Source: Lycium barbarum
Lineage: Eukaryota; Streptophyta; Magnoliopsida; Solanales; Solanaceae
DNA length: 64,000 nucleotides
Reading direction: 5' to 3'
Assembly: GCF_019175385.1 (NCBI RefSeq)
Contig: NC_083341.1
Location: 24,374,203 to 24,438,202 of the forward strand
Within the stretch, counting starts at the first letter, position 1, and each line of letters starts with the position of its first letter. Positions 33,653 through 44,280 of the stretch are shown in pieces. A program made the translations under genes and the position numbers. The notes under the pieces were generated by a model. It was not told where the DNA came from. It made no database searches and worked only from the letters and a program-made list of their open reading frames with translations.

Positions 33653-33930
33653 TGTTATGAAATATATTATGGATGTCCAATACACAAATATAATGTTTCT
33701 CCTCCACCATCTTAATGGTTCCTCCATTTTCCTCCACCATCTTAATGGTTCCTCCATTTTCTCATATATTGAATGCATATGTAGCACTATAAATAGAGGC
33801 ATAAGTTTTCATATGAAATACACTTGAAACACATTTTGAAAGAATAGTAAAAATCTCTCATCTTTTGTCATTCTATTTCTATGGTTTTCATCCTTTAATA
33901 TTGTGACTCTTTTAGCTTCATTTTATAACA
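33653..33930 (+). repeat. 3' LTR of copia 2
   Basis: The 278-bp LTR starts TGTTATGAAA and ends TTTTATAACA, with 6-bp inverted ends TGTTAT/ATAACA. It holds ACTATAAATAGAGG (TATA box near 33788) and a perfect 30-bp tandem repeat (33701-33730 and 33731-33760). Confidence 0.85.
33701..33760 (+). repeat. Perfect 30-bp tandem duplication in the copia 2 LTR
   Basis: Two identical 30-bp units (CCTCCACCAT...TCCATTTT) lie just upstream of the TATA box. U3 repeats of this kind often act as enhancers in plant retroelements; that role is inference here. Confidence 0.9.
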
Positions 33931-35140
33931 AAAAGCAATAATAACAATCACTTTAGCTCTTCTCTCCCACTAGCTCCATTTTGTTTCATCTAATTAGTGA
34001 GTCAATTATCACAATCACTTTCTACTTTTGTTCATGTCATTTTCTTGGGACGCACATGTTTGAAATCGTGCTATTAAAATTGACTCAATAAAAGCCTACT
34101 TAGTTGCATGTATATATTTGAAATTCTGCATAATGAAGGGTGGTGGTCTAGACCTCGAGAGTGATGGGAGGTCGTCCTTTCAGAAGAAGACTGAAAGTTA
34201 GAGGAGTGGATAAACACTGTTTGTTATGGTTTTTGTTTTCACTAGAAGAGCTAATTATGCAAAGCACAAATTTTGGTTCATCTATGTAAAAATATTTGGT
34301 CTTTTTCTGAAGAAACTTTATTTGGTCTTCTCACAAATTTTCTTTTAGTAAACATGTGGTGTAGATGAGGTTTTTTTTTAGCCTATAGTCTCGACTTGAA
34401 ATGAATATGGGATCATCCTTGAGATACTTTGTTAACAGTTGTAAGGAACATGTTAGAGATACTCGATGTATTTTAATCTTTTCACCAAATATACATATAT
34501 CATGACTATAACTAATATAACAAGTGTATCTTAAAAATTTTGTGTATCTTTTATCTTTACAGTTGATGTGTATACTCTGTTTTCATACATATAATGTAGT
34601 TACTAAATATAATAAGTCTGTTGTTTTGAGATTGGGCCTTGGGCTCAACACGGGCCTTGGCCACTAGTATGTGTATATATATATATATATATATGTGTGT
34701 GTGCGCGCGCGCGCGCGCGCGCCCGCGCTTTGACAGCTACAGCACAATAAATCCAAAGTGAAAATTGATCATTCTCCATCTGTCTTAATCTATTTTTATA
34801 TTTATATTTTTAATTTTATTTTTATTTTTATTTTTTTTCTAAAATATTCATAGTTTTTATTTAGAAATATTTTAACTTTAAACTTCCTATTTGATATTTG
34901 ATTAGAAAAAATATCTGTAACTTATTTTAAAAAGATTTCAGTTTTTTCTAATCAAACACCGAAAAATAAATTAGCAGGAAGGAGCTACTATTTTCTCGTT
35001 TTGTCCATTCCACTAAAAAGTAATATATTTGTTGGAGCATCAAAAACACTTTTTCTTTAATCAAAGCTTGTAGGAAAGTGTCTTTTCAGATGTGTTATTA
35101 ATGGAACTAACACCGAAAAAAAGTCTGTCATCCTATAGGA

Positions 35141-35201
<61 letters not shown>

Positions 35202-36130
35202 TAAAAAAAGATTTATTTACCAAGTAGCAATTACTGAGAGCAAAAAGACTGGATAGAAGGCCCCAGGTCTGCATCGACCTCACAACTGCAATTTTATACC
35301 TACAGAGATGGCAATTGGGATAGGGCGGGGTAGGGCAAACCTTGATCGGTTAAAATTTTGACCCGCCCTACCCTATCCTGTTGAGTAGTAATTTTTGAAA
35401 ATTTGTCCTCTATGGCCCCTTCCCACTATTAAGCCCTTCTCCGCCCTTCCTCGTTTAGTCTCTTTTTCAAAAAAAAAAATATCTCTTTATTTTTCATTTT
35501 GTAATATCCTATTCAATTTTTTTCATTATTTTGACTTTTTTATTGAAACATTTAAAATTGATATGTGAATAATAATTGTCTATGTATATCGGTGGAATAA
35601 ATATAATTTCTATTAATGTATAGTCTAAAATATATACTGCACCTTATCCCATTTGGAGTTTTGAGTGCTTAAAGTAAATTTAACCTTTTTTATTAAAATA
35701 ATATAACTCAATATACACATGCGTAAACTTCCGGCTTTAATTTTTTTTTTTAAAAAAAAAATACTTGCATTGATTAACAAAGCCCTTTAGAATCAAACCT
35801 CGTTTATACCAAAAGTCTCAACTTATATGGGATATTTTTTAAAATTTCGGAATCAATCCACACGGTTTTGCACGAATCTATAGTATAATCTGTATATTAC
35901 TATAATACTAAACGTAATACCAAACAAGAAAGGATTCTATCAGGTATAATATTATTAGCATCAAACCTATTAATATGGTTCTACATTGAATAAAAAAGCT
36001 CTTTAGAACTGTTGTTACTGAAAGAACATAGTATCTAATAAAACTCTCTAACATTTAAGTGTCAAAACCCCACTACAAAAGCACTCAAATATTAATAATT
36101 TAATATTACACCACTTTGGTGGTGGTTGTT
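33931..36130. other. AT-rich intergenic stretch with microsatellites
   Basis: No gene seen. It contains a compound (TA)n-(TG)n-(GC)n tract (34672-34726) and a (TA)n tract (35141-35199). At about 35305-35375 GGGATAGGGCGGGGTAGGGC is met by an inverted GCCCTACCCTATCC stretch. Confidence 0.6.
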
Positions 36131-36152
36131 TGGGGGGGGGGGGGGGGGGGGG
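36131..36152. repeat. Homopolymer of 22 G
   Basis: Twenty-two consecutive G between T-rich and mixed sequence. Such runs are prone to sequencing-length error. Confidence 0.9.
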
Positions 36153-37768
36153 CGAGGAATTAGCTTTTCATTTGCAAAATTACTACTACTATTACAGTAG
36201 CTTGTCTTCACAACCCTAAGCAAATTTGTAGATTGCCAACTTGCATCCTAAATTTTTTGAAATACAACTTAAATTAATGTATGTAAGATTGTAAGTAAAT
36301 AAAAGTTGCATAACCACATAAAAGGAAAATTAAATACATGTTTTAAAAATTAACTATAGAACACTTGATCCGGCTCTTCTTTTTCATCAGCAACTTGGAC
36401 ATGAAACTTGAAACCAGCTCTATCGATTGTTGGAGTCGAGCCAAAAAAGAAATATATAATAGTTCAATGTATCGATATACTAGTTAAACTATTAAGACAA
36501 CAATGAGAAAATAATGTACCATTTATTTCATTTCATAACCACGTGCATACGTCAAAACTTCCAAAGTAGTAGGATGAAGTTTATTGCGATGCGGACTAAT
36601 CAACCTAGAAGCAATGGCAGACACATGAATGATGATGCAATAGTTTAAAAGAAAGAACATATTATTTATGAAAATATTTTTCAAATAAAATAATACCTTT
36701 TGGTATTTAAATGCTTTGAGAAATGATGTTAGTGAAAGCAATAATCAACTATTGTCAACATCCCTATTCGTGAACAATTATCTTTCCTGTGATCACCCAC
36801 AGAAAAAATAAGGAAAAAAAATATTTTCGATGAACAAAGAAGAAATCAAAACCAACAAATCAAAAGGAGCACATATATGATGCATTTGAAGTAACATTAA
36901 GCCGTCTAAATACCTAAATTATTTATATAACAAAAAAAGATACTTTTAAATGTGATAAATTCCAGTAAGTCATGTATTTTATTTTTGGTAGAATATGTGA
37001 TGCGAGTCATGTATAGTCGAAGAAGTACCAAAATATATCAATTGCAGTATTTAAATCACCAAGCAACTCATACCCCACAATCGTAGCATTCCATGGATAG
37101 GAGTTTTTTTTTTTTTTTAGAAGTCTAAATAAAAAAGGAAAGAAAAAAAAACAAAGACAGCATTTCTCATTTGATTTTTTCCTCTTTTCCGTAAGCTACT
37201 CAATTATTGCTCATCATCCTTGTGCTTCATTTGTATATAACAAATTTATATATGCAACCAAAGGGGTGAACAACCCATAGCCTCAAATGGTAAGAGAAGT
37301 ATCCATCTTGGGCAAAAGTTTGCAGGCAAGCCTACTGCAAATAAAGTGACAAAGCTATATAAATTGTTAACATTAGTACATAGTATTAAAGGTCCGATAT
37401 TAATTACTATTAATGTTAATTAGAGGGAAGGGGAAGAGGTATGCGTTTTTTTTTTTTTTTTTTTGCCAGATTTTCACGTCACGCTACATTATCAATTATA
37501 CGTATTACTAATAAATAAGAATTAAAGGGAAGTAAATGATAATTATAGGAAAGGGGAAGTAGAGTCTTTAATCTAATCTTTCAAATGACGGTTAGGATAG
37601 GATTTTATTACAATGATAATTAATGAGGTGGTTTTCAGCTTTTCCAAATATCTCATAAATGAAAATAAAAGGGATTAAAAGCAAGAAAAATCAAAAAAAA
37701 AAAGGAGAAAATAGATAAATGGTTTTCTAGGTCATAGAGAGGTGCCACATCACCTTGTCTATGCCTAG

Positions 37769-37856
<88 letters not shown>

Positions 37857-40800
37857 GTTATACATTTTCAAATTAAGCTTGTTTAAATATTACATAGTTA
37901 GGAATAATTTAAAGTGTATTAAAAATAATAAGGTAAATTTAAATTAAAATACATAAATTTCAAAAAAAAAAATTACTAATTAGCATACATATAATTGTAT
38001 ATTGAGAAAATAGAATTTTATATAGATGGAATTTAAACTTTTGATTAGCAAAAGTCTTCTTAGGCAATAGAATAGGGTTGAAGAGCTTTCCAAACTTCTC
38101 AATATTACTTACAGTCGAGAGCATATGCATGGAATAATTTAGTTCTCCTTGTAATCAAATTATACATTTAAAATACGATTCAAAACGTAACAAAATGAGT
38201 TTTTTTCGAGTAATTATACGAACACAATTTTCACTCTTTTTCATTGGGACTAAATCTCAAACTCCCAAATTAGACACAATCAAGGTCAATTTTTTCTCAG
38301 TTAATCAATTCTATCCAGATCAAATGTAATTTTACTGGTTTATTTTTCAAAAACAAAAACTAAACATCCAGTATGTAGCAACAACGGAAATGAAAGGATC
38401 AACTAATTACATACGATGAGGCAATTCCTTCTCGACATTCATATTCTTTAAGAATTTATCAAATCAACGTAATCACCCAGCAATGTGAAAAAACAATTAA
38501 ATCCTTACATAAAATAATAGGTAAAGAAAAAATCAAAGCCTGAAAAATAAAAGGAGCAAATAAACTATCAAGTTAAAATAAAATTAAGCCCTCTAACTTT
38601 CAAAATGATAAATTAGCAAGACACTCACTGTCAAAATGTAGCAAAAATTGCATTCGGGATTGATATATACCAAGGAAATATGGGAAAGAAAATCCTCCAT
38701 GTAGAGGTGTTTTATACTCAGATTGCTCCAAAACTCAATTTAAAAGTAGCAATTAAAAATCATGCATATTTCCCCTTAATGAATGCAAAAATAAATGCAC
38801 AGTGAACACGTCTCTTAAGCATGATGTGCACTATAATGGTGAAAACAAATTAGTAGTTCAGAGGTCTTTTGTAAATGAGATGCAATAAGTAGGATAGAAA
38901 ATGATCAATTTCCACTTACTAAACAAATTGAATAAGAAAATAAAAGAAAAAACCCAAAAAAAGGAGAAAAAAGATAAATACAATCCGTGGCTACAGAGAG
39001 TGCCACATCACCTTGTCTATGCCTAGCTTTATAATATATAATATTGATTCACCTTTCTATAAGTTCTTAATTCCAATATTTTCATTTTATCCAGTGTAAG
39101 ACCACAAGATTCAAAGGACGCGTTTGATATGTTACAAATATCTTTAATTTAAGACCATAAAATTGAAAAGTCTTCTTTATATTCTTAAATTTTGTATCTA
39201 GTCAAATTAAGACACAAAATGAAATGGATGAAGTAATAATATTTGCATATCGATGAATGTTTTGGTTAAATTTTTTATATAATAATGTATCAATGAAGCG
39301 AGCAATACATATGAAGTTTAAAATCTAGACTTCTACTAGGTTTCTTCTTCTCCTCCTCCTCTTTCACCGTAAGATTCAAAAACCTTTTTTACATTCTATA
39401 ACTTTGTGCCTAGTTAAACTAAGACACATAAAATGAAATGAATGGAGTAATAATATTAATTTTCATATCGAGTGTTTTGGTTAAATTTTTTAGTACTAAA
39501 AATTTAATTATAATGTATCAATTTGAAACAAGTAGTAATACATATGAAGTTTAAAAGATCTCCTCATCTGTTCATCTTCCAAGCTTATTTGTGGTTGGAT
39601 TGATTTATTAATTGAAGAAAATTATAGAATATCATTGTTGGGTTGAATCTTACATTGAAAGCTATTGGGTTGAGCTTGACAAAGCGAATTTATCAAATTT
39701 GGAGTCATCTAGAGTTGCTTTTGGATCAATTTTGAAGAAAAAATGTATTGCTGAATTTTTGTACAACAAGTTATGGTGACCGCCAAGATTTTAACCTAAA
39801 ATCATGACGAATCTTCAGAATTTCAGCCATAAATGCTGAAAAGATTTTGGCCCCGTAACGATTTGGTCTGAAATTCTGCATAGCTTGTTATTAAGGCAAG
39901 TCTTGCCCAATATCAAATAAGAAACCTAGTAACCCGGCAAAATTTGCTCCAAATCCTTAAAAAAAAAAAAAAAAAAAAAGAGGTTATTCTTGCACCATTT
40001 TTTTAAAACAAGGTAAAAATTCAAAACAACAACACCGAAAATTTCTATTTCTGCAAATCATGCATAGGGAAAAGGTACTTATTTGGTTTGGCCCATAATG
40101 TAGTATACTTTAGGCCCAATGATTAATTGACGAACCCAAGTTCTTTTTAGGCTCAGCAAGAACTTGAAATAAAATTAGGGGAAATAATCCATATATACAG
40201 TTCACGCATCTATTTTGCAGCCATGTAACTCACTGTATGATCGGTGTATAGATAAAGTATATATACAACCCACACAACTAGTTTGCAGCAGATGTAACCC
40301 ACTGTATTCTCAATGTGCAAGTAATGTATTTATTTTGTATTGCTATATATAAACATTACATATATTCTGTATATATAATGTATATGCTTTGTATAATTCT
40401 GTATAGCTATATATAAGTTGTTCTATATATAAGTTGCTCAACTTCTTTTGTAACTTTACATATACATCCTTATACATTATTATACACTGCAGATATGTTA
40501 TTTATACATTCTTATACACTATATATAATTTAGCACTTCCGTCGGCTAAATTGTAATTTAGATGCCGAAAGATATATCTAGGTAAGAAATGGATACTTGA
40601 GCTAAAAATAGCAAACTAGATGTCCCAATGAACACCCAGCTTAAATTTTCCCATGAAAATATGGTGTTAACATACTCTTGAGTTATTTTATTTTATCCTT
40701 ATAACCGAACAACCATGTGATCAGAAGTTATCACAAGCAAAGAGATCTCAAACCTCTTCGGACAAATTCATAACATTGAAGCGGCTATATCACCCAAACG

Positions 40801-40890
40801 ATATGAATTATTATCAACATTATCTTTTAAATATATATATATATATATATATATAGATCTCCTATGACCCAAAACAAATTAAACTTCTAA
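36153..40890. other. AT-rich intergenic stretch, microsatellites and old duplications
   Basis: No supported gene. A segment near 36800-37770 recurs, diverged, near 38510-39035; the shared GTGCCACATCACCTTGTCTA is at 37742 and 39000. A (TA)n-(GA)n compound tract lies at 37770-37851, T runs near 37447 and A runs near 39959. The short frames that overlap these tracts are chance. Confidence 0.5.
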
Positions 40891-41191
40891 GCACAATACA
40901 TAATTAGACATCTTAACTTGACTTCAACTGATAACTAGACACTCTAACTTCGAGAATGTATATCTAGACACTTCAATTTGTTCCCACTGTATCTAGTGGA
41001 CACCCGACGCTGACGTGGCATGACGTGACACAAAAACTTTGGATGTGTCTAGATGATGATTTTGTAAGTTGAAGTACTCAACTGACACAGTACCGCAGGG
41101 ATGAGTTGAGGTGTCTAAATGTACATTCTCAAAGTTGGAGTGTTTAGTTACTGGTAGAGATCAAGTTTAAGTGTCTATCTATATATTATGC
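40891..41191. mobile_element. MITE with about 90-bp inverted repeats
   Basis: The left arm starts GCACAATACATAATTAGACA. The right arm, read in reverse complement, starts GCATAATATATAGATAGACA. The similarity continues for about 90 bp at roughly 80 percent by eye, including AGAATGTATATCTAGACACTT against AGAATGTACATTTAGACACCT. CTAA adjoins both ends. The superfamily is not certain. Confidence 0.6.
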
Positions 41192-41434
41192 CTAAACTTT
41201 AACTACAGTTGATTAGGATGAAGTTCCTTAAAAACTTCCGCCTTCTTTAAAATATACTGAACAGTTCCTGTAGGTTGAGCCCCTTTTTCAAGGAAATATA
41301 AAATAGCACGTTGGTACATTTGAATAATAAAACAAAAGTTCTCTTTCTAATTCTATTTAGATTCTGTCAGGTGAATACAATCCTATCGTAGAGGATCGAG
41401 TACTGACTCACTAATATGGCGACTATTTTGTATC

Positions 41435-41665
41435 ATACGCGTATAAGTTTTTTGTTTTTTTTTGTTTTTTTTGGTATCATATGCATACAAGGCTTTTTTT
41501 TCCGTACCATATGCATACATTGTTTTTGTTTTTGAATCCTATGCATGCATCCACGTTTTCTTTTCTGTAGCATATGCATATAAGTTTTTTTGTATCATAC
41601 GCATACATGGTTTTTGTCTTTGTATCATATGCATATAAGTTTTTTTTTTCCCATCATATGCATAC
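41435..41665. repeat. Degenerate tandem repeat with CATATGCATA core
   Basis: About eight units of roughly 30 bp have the form GTATCATATGCATACAAG plus a T-rich spacer. Another unit lies beyond the gypsy insertion at about 51618-51640, so the array or its host element was split by element B. Confidence 0.7.
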
Positions 41666-41887
41666 AACTTTTGTTTTTGGCTTAATGCATATGTAGCCCC
41701 CTGAACTGTCCCTTTTCTTCATTTTGTGTTACACCTCGGAAATTTCTCCGTGAACGTACAACGAGTAGACCAACGAAGTGTATGACTGTGCGATGTTTTA
41801 CTAAGTAGGGAATGACTATTTATGAATTATGGAAATGAGAAAGTTACAGATCTGCACTTCGACCTCGTTGGTCGTAAAATAGAATAC

Positions 41888-42137
41888 GACCCGTAAAGTA
41901 GTTTACGGACCGTAAACTGCCATCGTCCTTCAGCATTCCAAAAACTTCAACTTTCTGCCAATTGACGAAATGGTTAAATACGACTCAAAATACGGACCGT
42001 AAAGTGAAATACGGACCGTAAACTGTGTCCGTAAATCACCACGTCTCAGCCTGAGTTTCTGGTTTTGATATGCTTAAATACGGTCATGAAGGACGGACCG
42101 TAAACCAGAATACGGTCCGTAAACTGGGTTTACGACC
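41888..42137. repeat. ACGG(A/T)CCGTAAA palindromic repeat region, 5' LTR B
   Basis: Seven CCGTAAA-containing units lie within 250 bp. Most are ACGGACCGTAAA or ACGGTCCGTAAA, and the core ACGGTCCGT is self-complementary. They lie in U3, just upstream of the TATA box at 42185. The region is repeated in the 3' LTR (49439-49690). Confidence 0.8.
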
Positions 42138-42184
42138 ACTGTGCATCCCGACTACTGTTCATAAAAATCAGATTTTGTGATTAA

Positions 42185-42450
42185 TATAAGGGACCCTTTT
42201 CATTCATTTTCATTTCATTTCTCATCTACACAACTCAAGAGAACTCTAGAACACTCTAAACACTTCATTCACAAGAATTCAAGAGAACCAAAGGAAAATC
42301 AAGGTCAATAACATCAAATCCACGAAATCAAGTGTAAGGATCACATCAAAGTTCATCTACACCAAGAAATTGCAAAGGAAGTGAAATAGGGTTTTTGGTA
42401 TAGAAGGGTATTGCTACTCAAGGCTCGTTCCTACAACATCTAAGGTAAGT
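42185..42450 (+). promoter_or_regulatory. LTR promoter: TATA box and leader splice-donor-like site (element B)
   Basis: TATAAG at 42185-42190 and a TAAG|GTAAGT donor with the intron starting at 42445 are 260 bp apart, matching LTR A (259 bp). Confidence 0.5.
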
Positions 42451-43624
42451 TTGATGACCTTCTCATGATGATTGAAGTATTAAAACGTTGAAACACTTGG
42501 ATTATGGAAGAGTGTAGTAAATGGGTCATAAAATGTGAATAGTGCTATAATTGAATGATAGTTGGATTGAATTATGAATGTTGATGTGTTGTGAGTATAA
42601 AGATGTTATAAATGACGTGTAGACCATGAAATGGGTGTGATATATAAGAAAATGTGATGATGAGCAAAAACCCATAAATGTAGAGAAAATGGAGAAAAAT
42701 GGTGGGATGTGGTAGATGTAGATAAATGACGATTGTTGATACGATATTGTGAGTGTTGTTATCAATGTTTGGTAGTTGATATAGAATATGGAAAAGTAGT
42801 ATAACCAAAGGAAGTTCCGCCCAATTTTCCCTAGAAATAGTAGCGCGTTCTTATAGTCGATTAACTAATGTAAATGCGAATTCTCTTTTGAAGGTAGAAA
42901 CGCGATATCGAAGGAGAACAAGCGAACGATAGCTTAGTTAAACGTCAAAGGTATGTGAGGCTAGTCCCTTCTTTCTAATGGCATGAATCTTCTAGCATGA
43001 TTTTCCTTCCCCTTCATGAGTTCCAATATTCCGGAAAGCTAAAAGCCTATATCTATGAATGGCAAAATAAGATAAGAGATATGATATGAGGATCCTAAAA
43101 TGGCATGATGTTATTTATTGCTCACACTCACCCTATATGTTAGTTCCTTCAAGGTGAGGCAGAATGTCAATAATTGCTCCGTAATGAAACCGGGGGGATC
43201 ACGACCTTACGTCACCCCGATAAAGTAAAGTTGTTCATAAGCCTTTTGCATGTATTATGATAAGTATATTATGATGAGCATGCATGATGATGATATAACA
43301 CCGCACCTAGTTGGCCGGGCAGTCACCGCTAAGGCGGGCAGCTATATGATACACCATGGCCAAATGGAATGGGCAGACACCACTAGTGGGCGGCATGAGA
43401 TGGTACCCCGGACGCGGGAGGCCTGGATGCAGGCTAATGGTATGATTATCACACCGATCCGATATGGACGGGCAACTTATACATTGTGCATATATGATAT
43501 AATGACGAGTATGAGTAAGACATCATGACTTAATTCTTTATGCATGACCGTCAGACATAGATGTTCCATATTGATATTTCCATTATGTCATTGTTCTATT
43601 TCTTTGTTTATGCCTCTCATACTC

Positions 43625-43680
43625 AGTACAATGTTCGTACTGACGTCCGTTTTCTTTGGACGCTGTGATCATGCCCACAG
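43625..43680 (+). other. Two-hairpin module in 5' LTR B
   Basis: Stem 1 AGTAC (43625-43629)/GTACT (43637-43641). Stem 2 CGTCC (43644-43648)/GGACG (43658-43662). ATGCCCACAG ends at 43680. Stem 2 differs from LTR A and from the solo LTR but still pairs fully. Confidence 0.65.
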
Positions 43681-44079
43681 ATAGACAGGGAGGAGAGCTC
43701 GACCCAGACCAGCAGTAGCTGTCAGCCGATTGAAAGCACTCCTTTGTTCGGAGGTGCTTATGACGATTCTTTTGTGTAAATTCATGTATATGTATTTTTG
43801 GGCATGATGGCGTCTTATCCCGTCCTCATGCTTAGCACTCCGCGCAGTGTGGGTTAGATGGTCTCACGAGATACCATTATATGTATATATTATTTTGATA
43901 GCCGAGAGGCATATGTATATAAGAGTATTTATGTTTCCATATAAAATATGATTTTCCTACAATTTGAGTATAAAGCTGATAAAAGACCATTAAATGAGCA
44001 AGATGAGTAGTAGCACGAGTGGTGCTCGGTGGCTAGCCCCGGGTACCCGTCACGGCCCCTAGCTGGGTCGTGAAAAAAG

Positions 44080-44091
44080 TGGTATCAGAGC
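44080..44091 (+). other. Primer binding site for initiator tRNA-Met
   Basis: TGGTATCAGAGC lies 4 bases after the 5' LTR and is complementary to the 3' end of plant initiator tRNA-Met. Confidence 0.9.
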
Positions 44092-44280
44092 GGTTCAGTC
44101 CTAGGAAGTGTCTACGAGCCGTGTCTATTAGAGTCTTGTTTATGGTGTGTTGCGCACCACATCAATAAACAAGAGGCTACAGGGCATTTAGGAAAAATGA
44201 CCCTCCTTCTTCTCATGAGATCGTGCGATAGAGCCATGTTTAAGATTTTATCCTCCCTAATAGTGTGTTATGATTTCAGA

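Larger units (their letters stand above)
31190..33930 (+). mobile_element. Ty1/copia retrotransposon 2, 3' half
   Basis: Plus-strand copia pol region followed by a 200-bp untranslated part, a polypurine tract (AAGGGGGAG, 33644-33652) and one short LTR. Gag, protease and most of integrase are missing because the element begins abruptly at the LTR of the upstream non-autonomous element. Sequence style differs from copia 1 (FADCRFDET, IPAENVPIRIDVP), so it is not the other half of that element. Confidence 0.88.
41727..44075 (+). repeat. 5' LTR of gypsy element B
   Basis: The 2349-bp LTR starts TGTTACACCTCGG. Its expected terminal CA is changed to AA (GGGTCGTGAAA), while the 3' LTR keeps GTGACA. 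It contains TATAAG at 42185, the ACGGACCGTAAA repeat region (41888-42137), a splice-donor-like TAAGGTAAGT (42441) and the two-hairpin module (43625). Confidence 0.93.

Noticed and set aside
34660..34735. ACTAGT next to a GC-rich tract, a possible reversed Helitron end
   Set aside because: The GC tract is a (GC)n microsatellite and no stable arm-to-arm hairpin at the right spacing is seen.
41435..41665. Regular repeats with T-rich spacers that look array-like
   Set aside because: Not a CRISPR: units are degenerate, spacers are homopolymeric and the host is a plant nuclear genome.
42526..42808. Minus-strand frames of 78-79 codons repeated at 50115-50385
   Set aside because: Both lie in the LTRs of element B; their repetition reflects the LTR pair and not a conserved gene.
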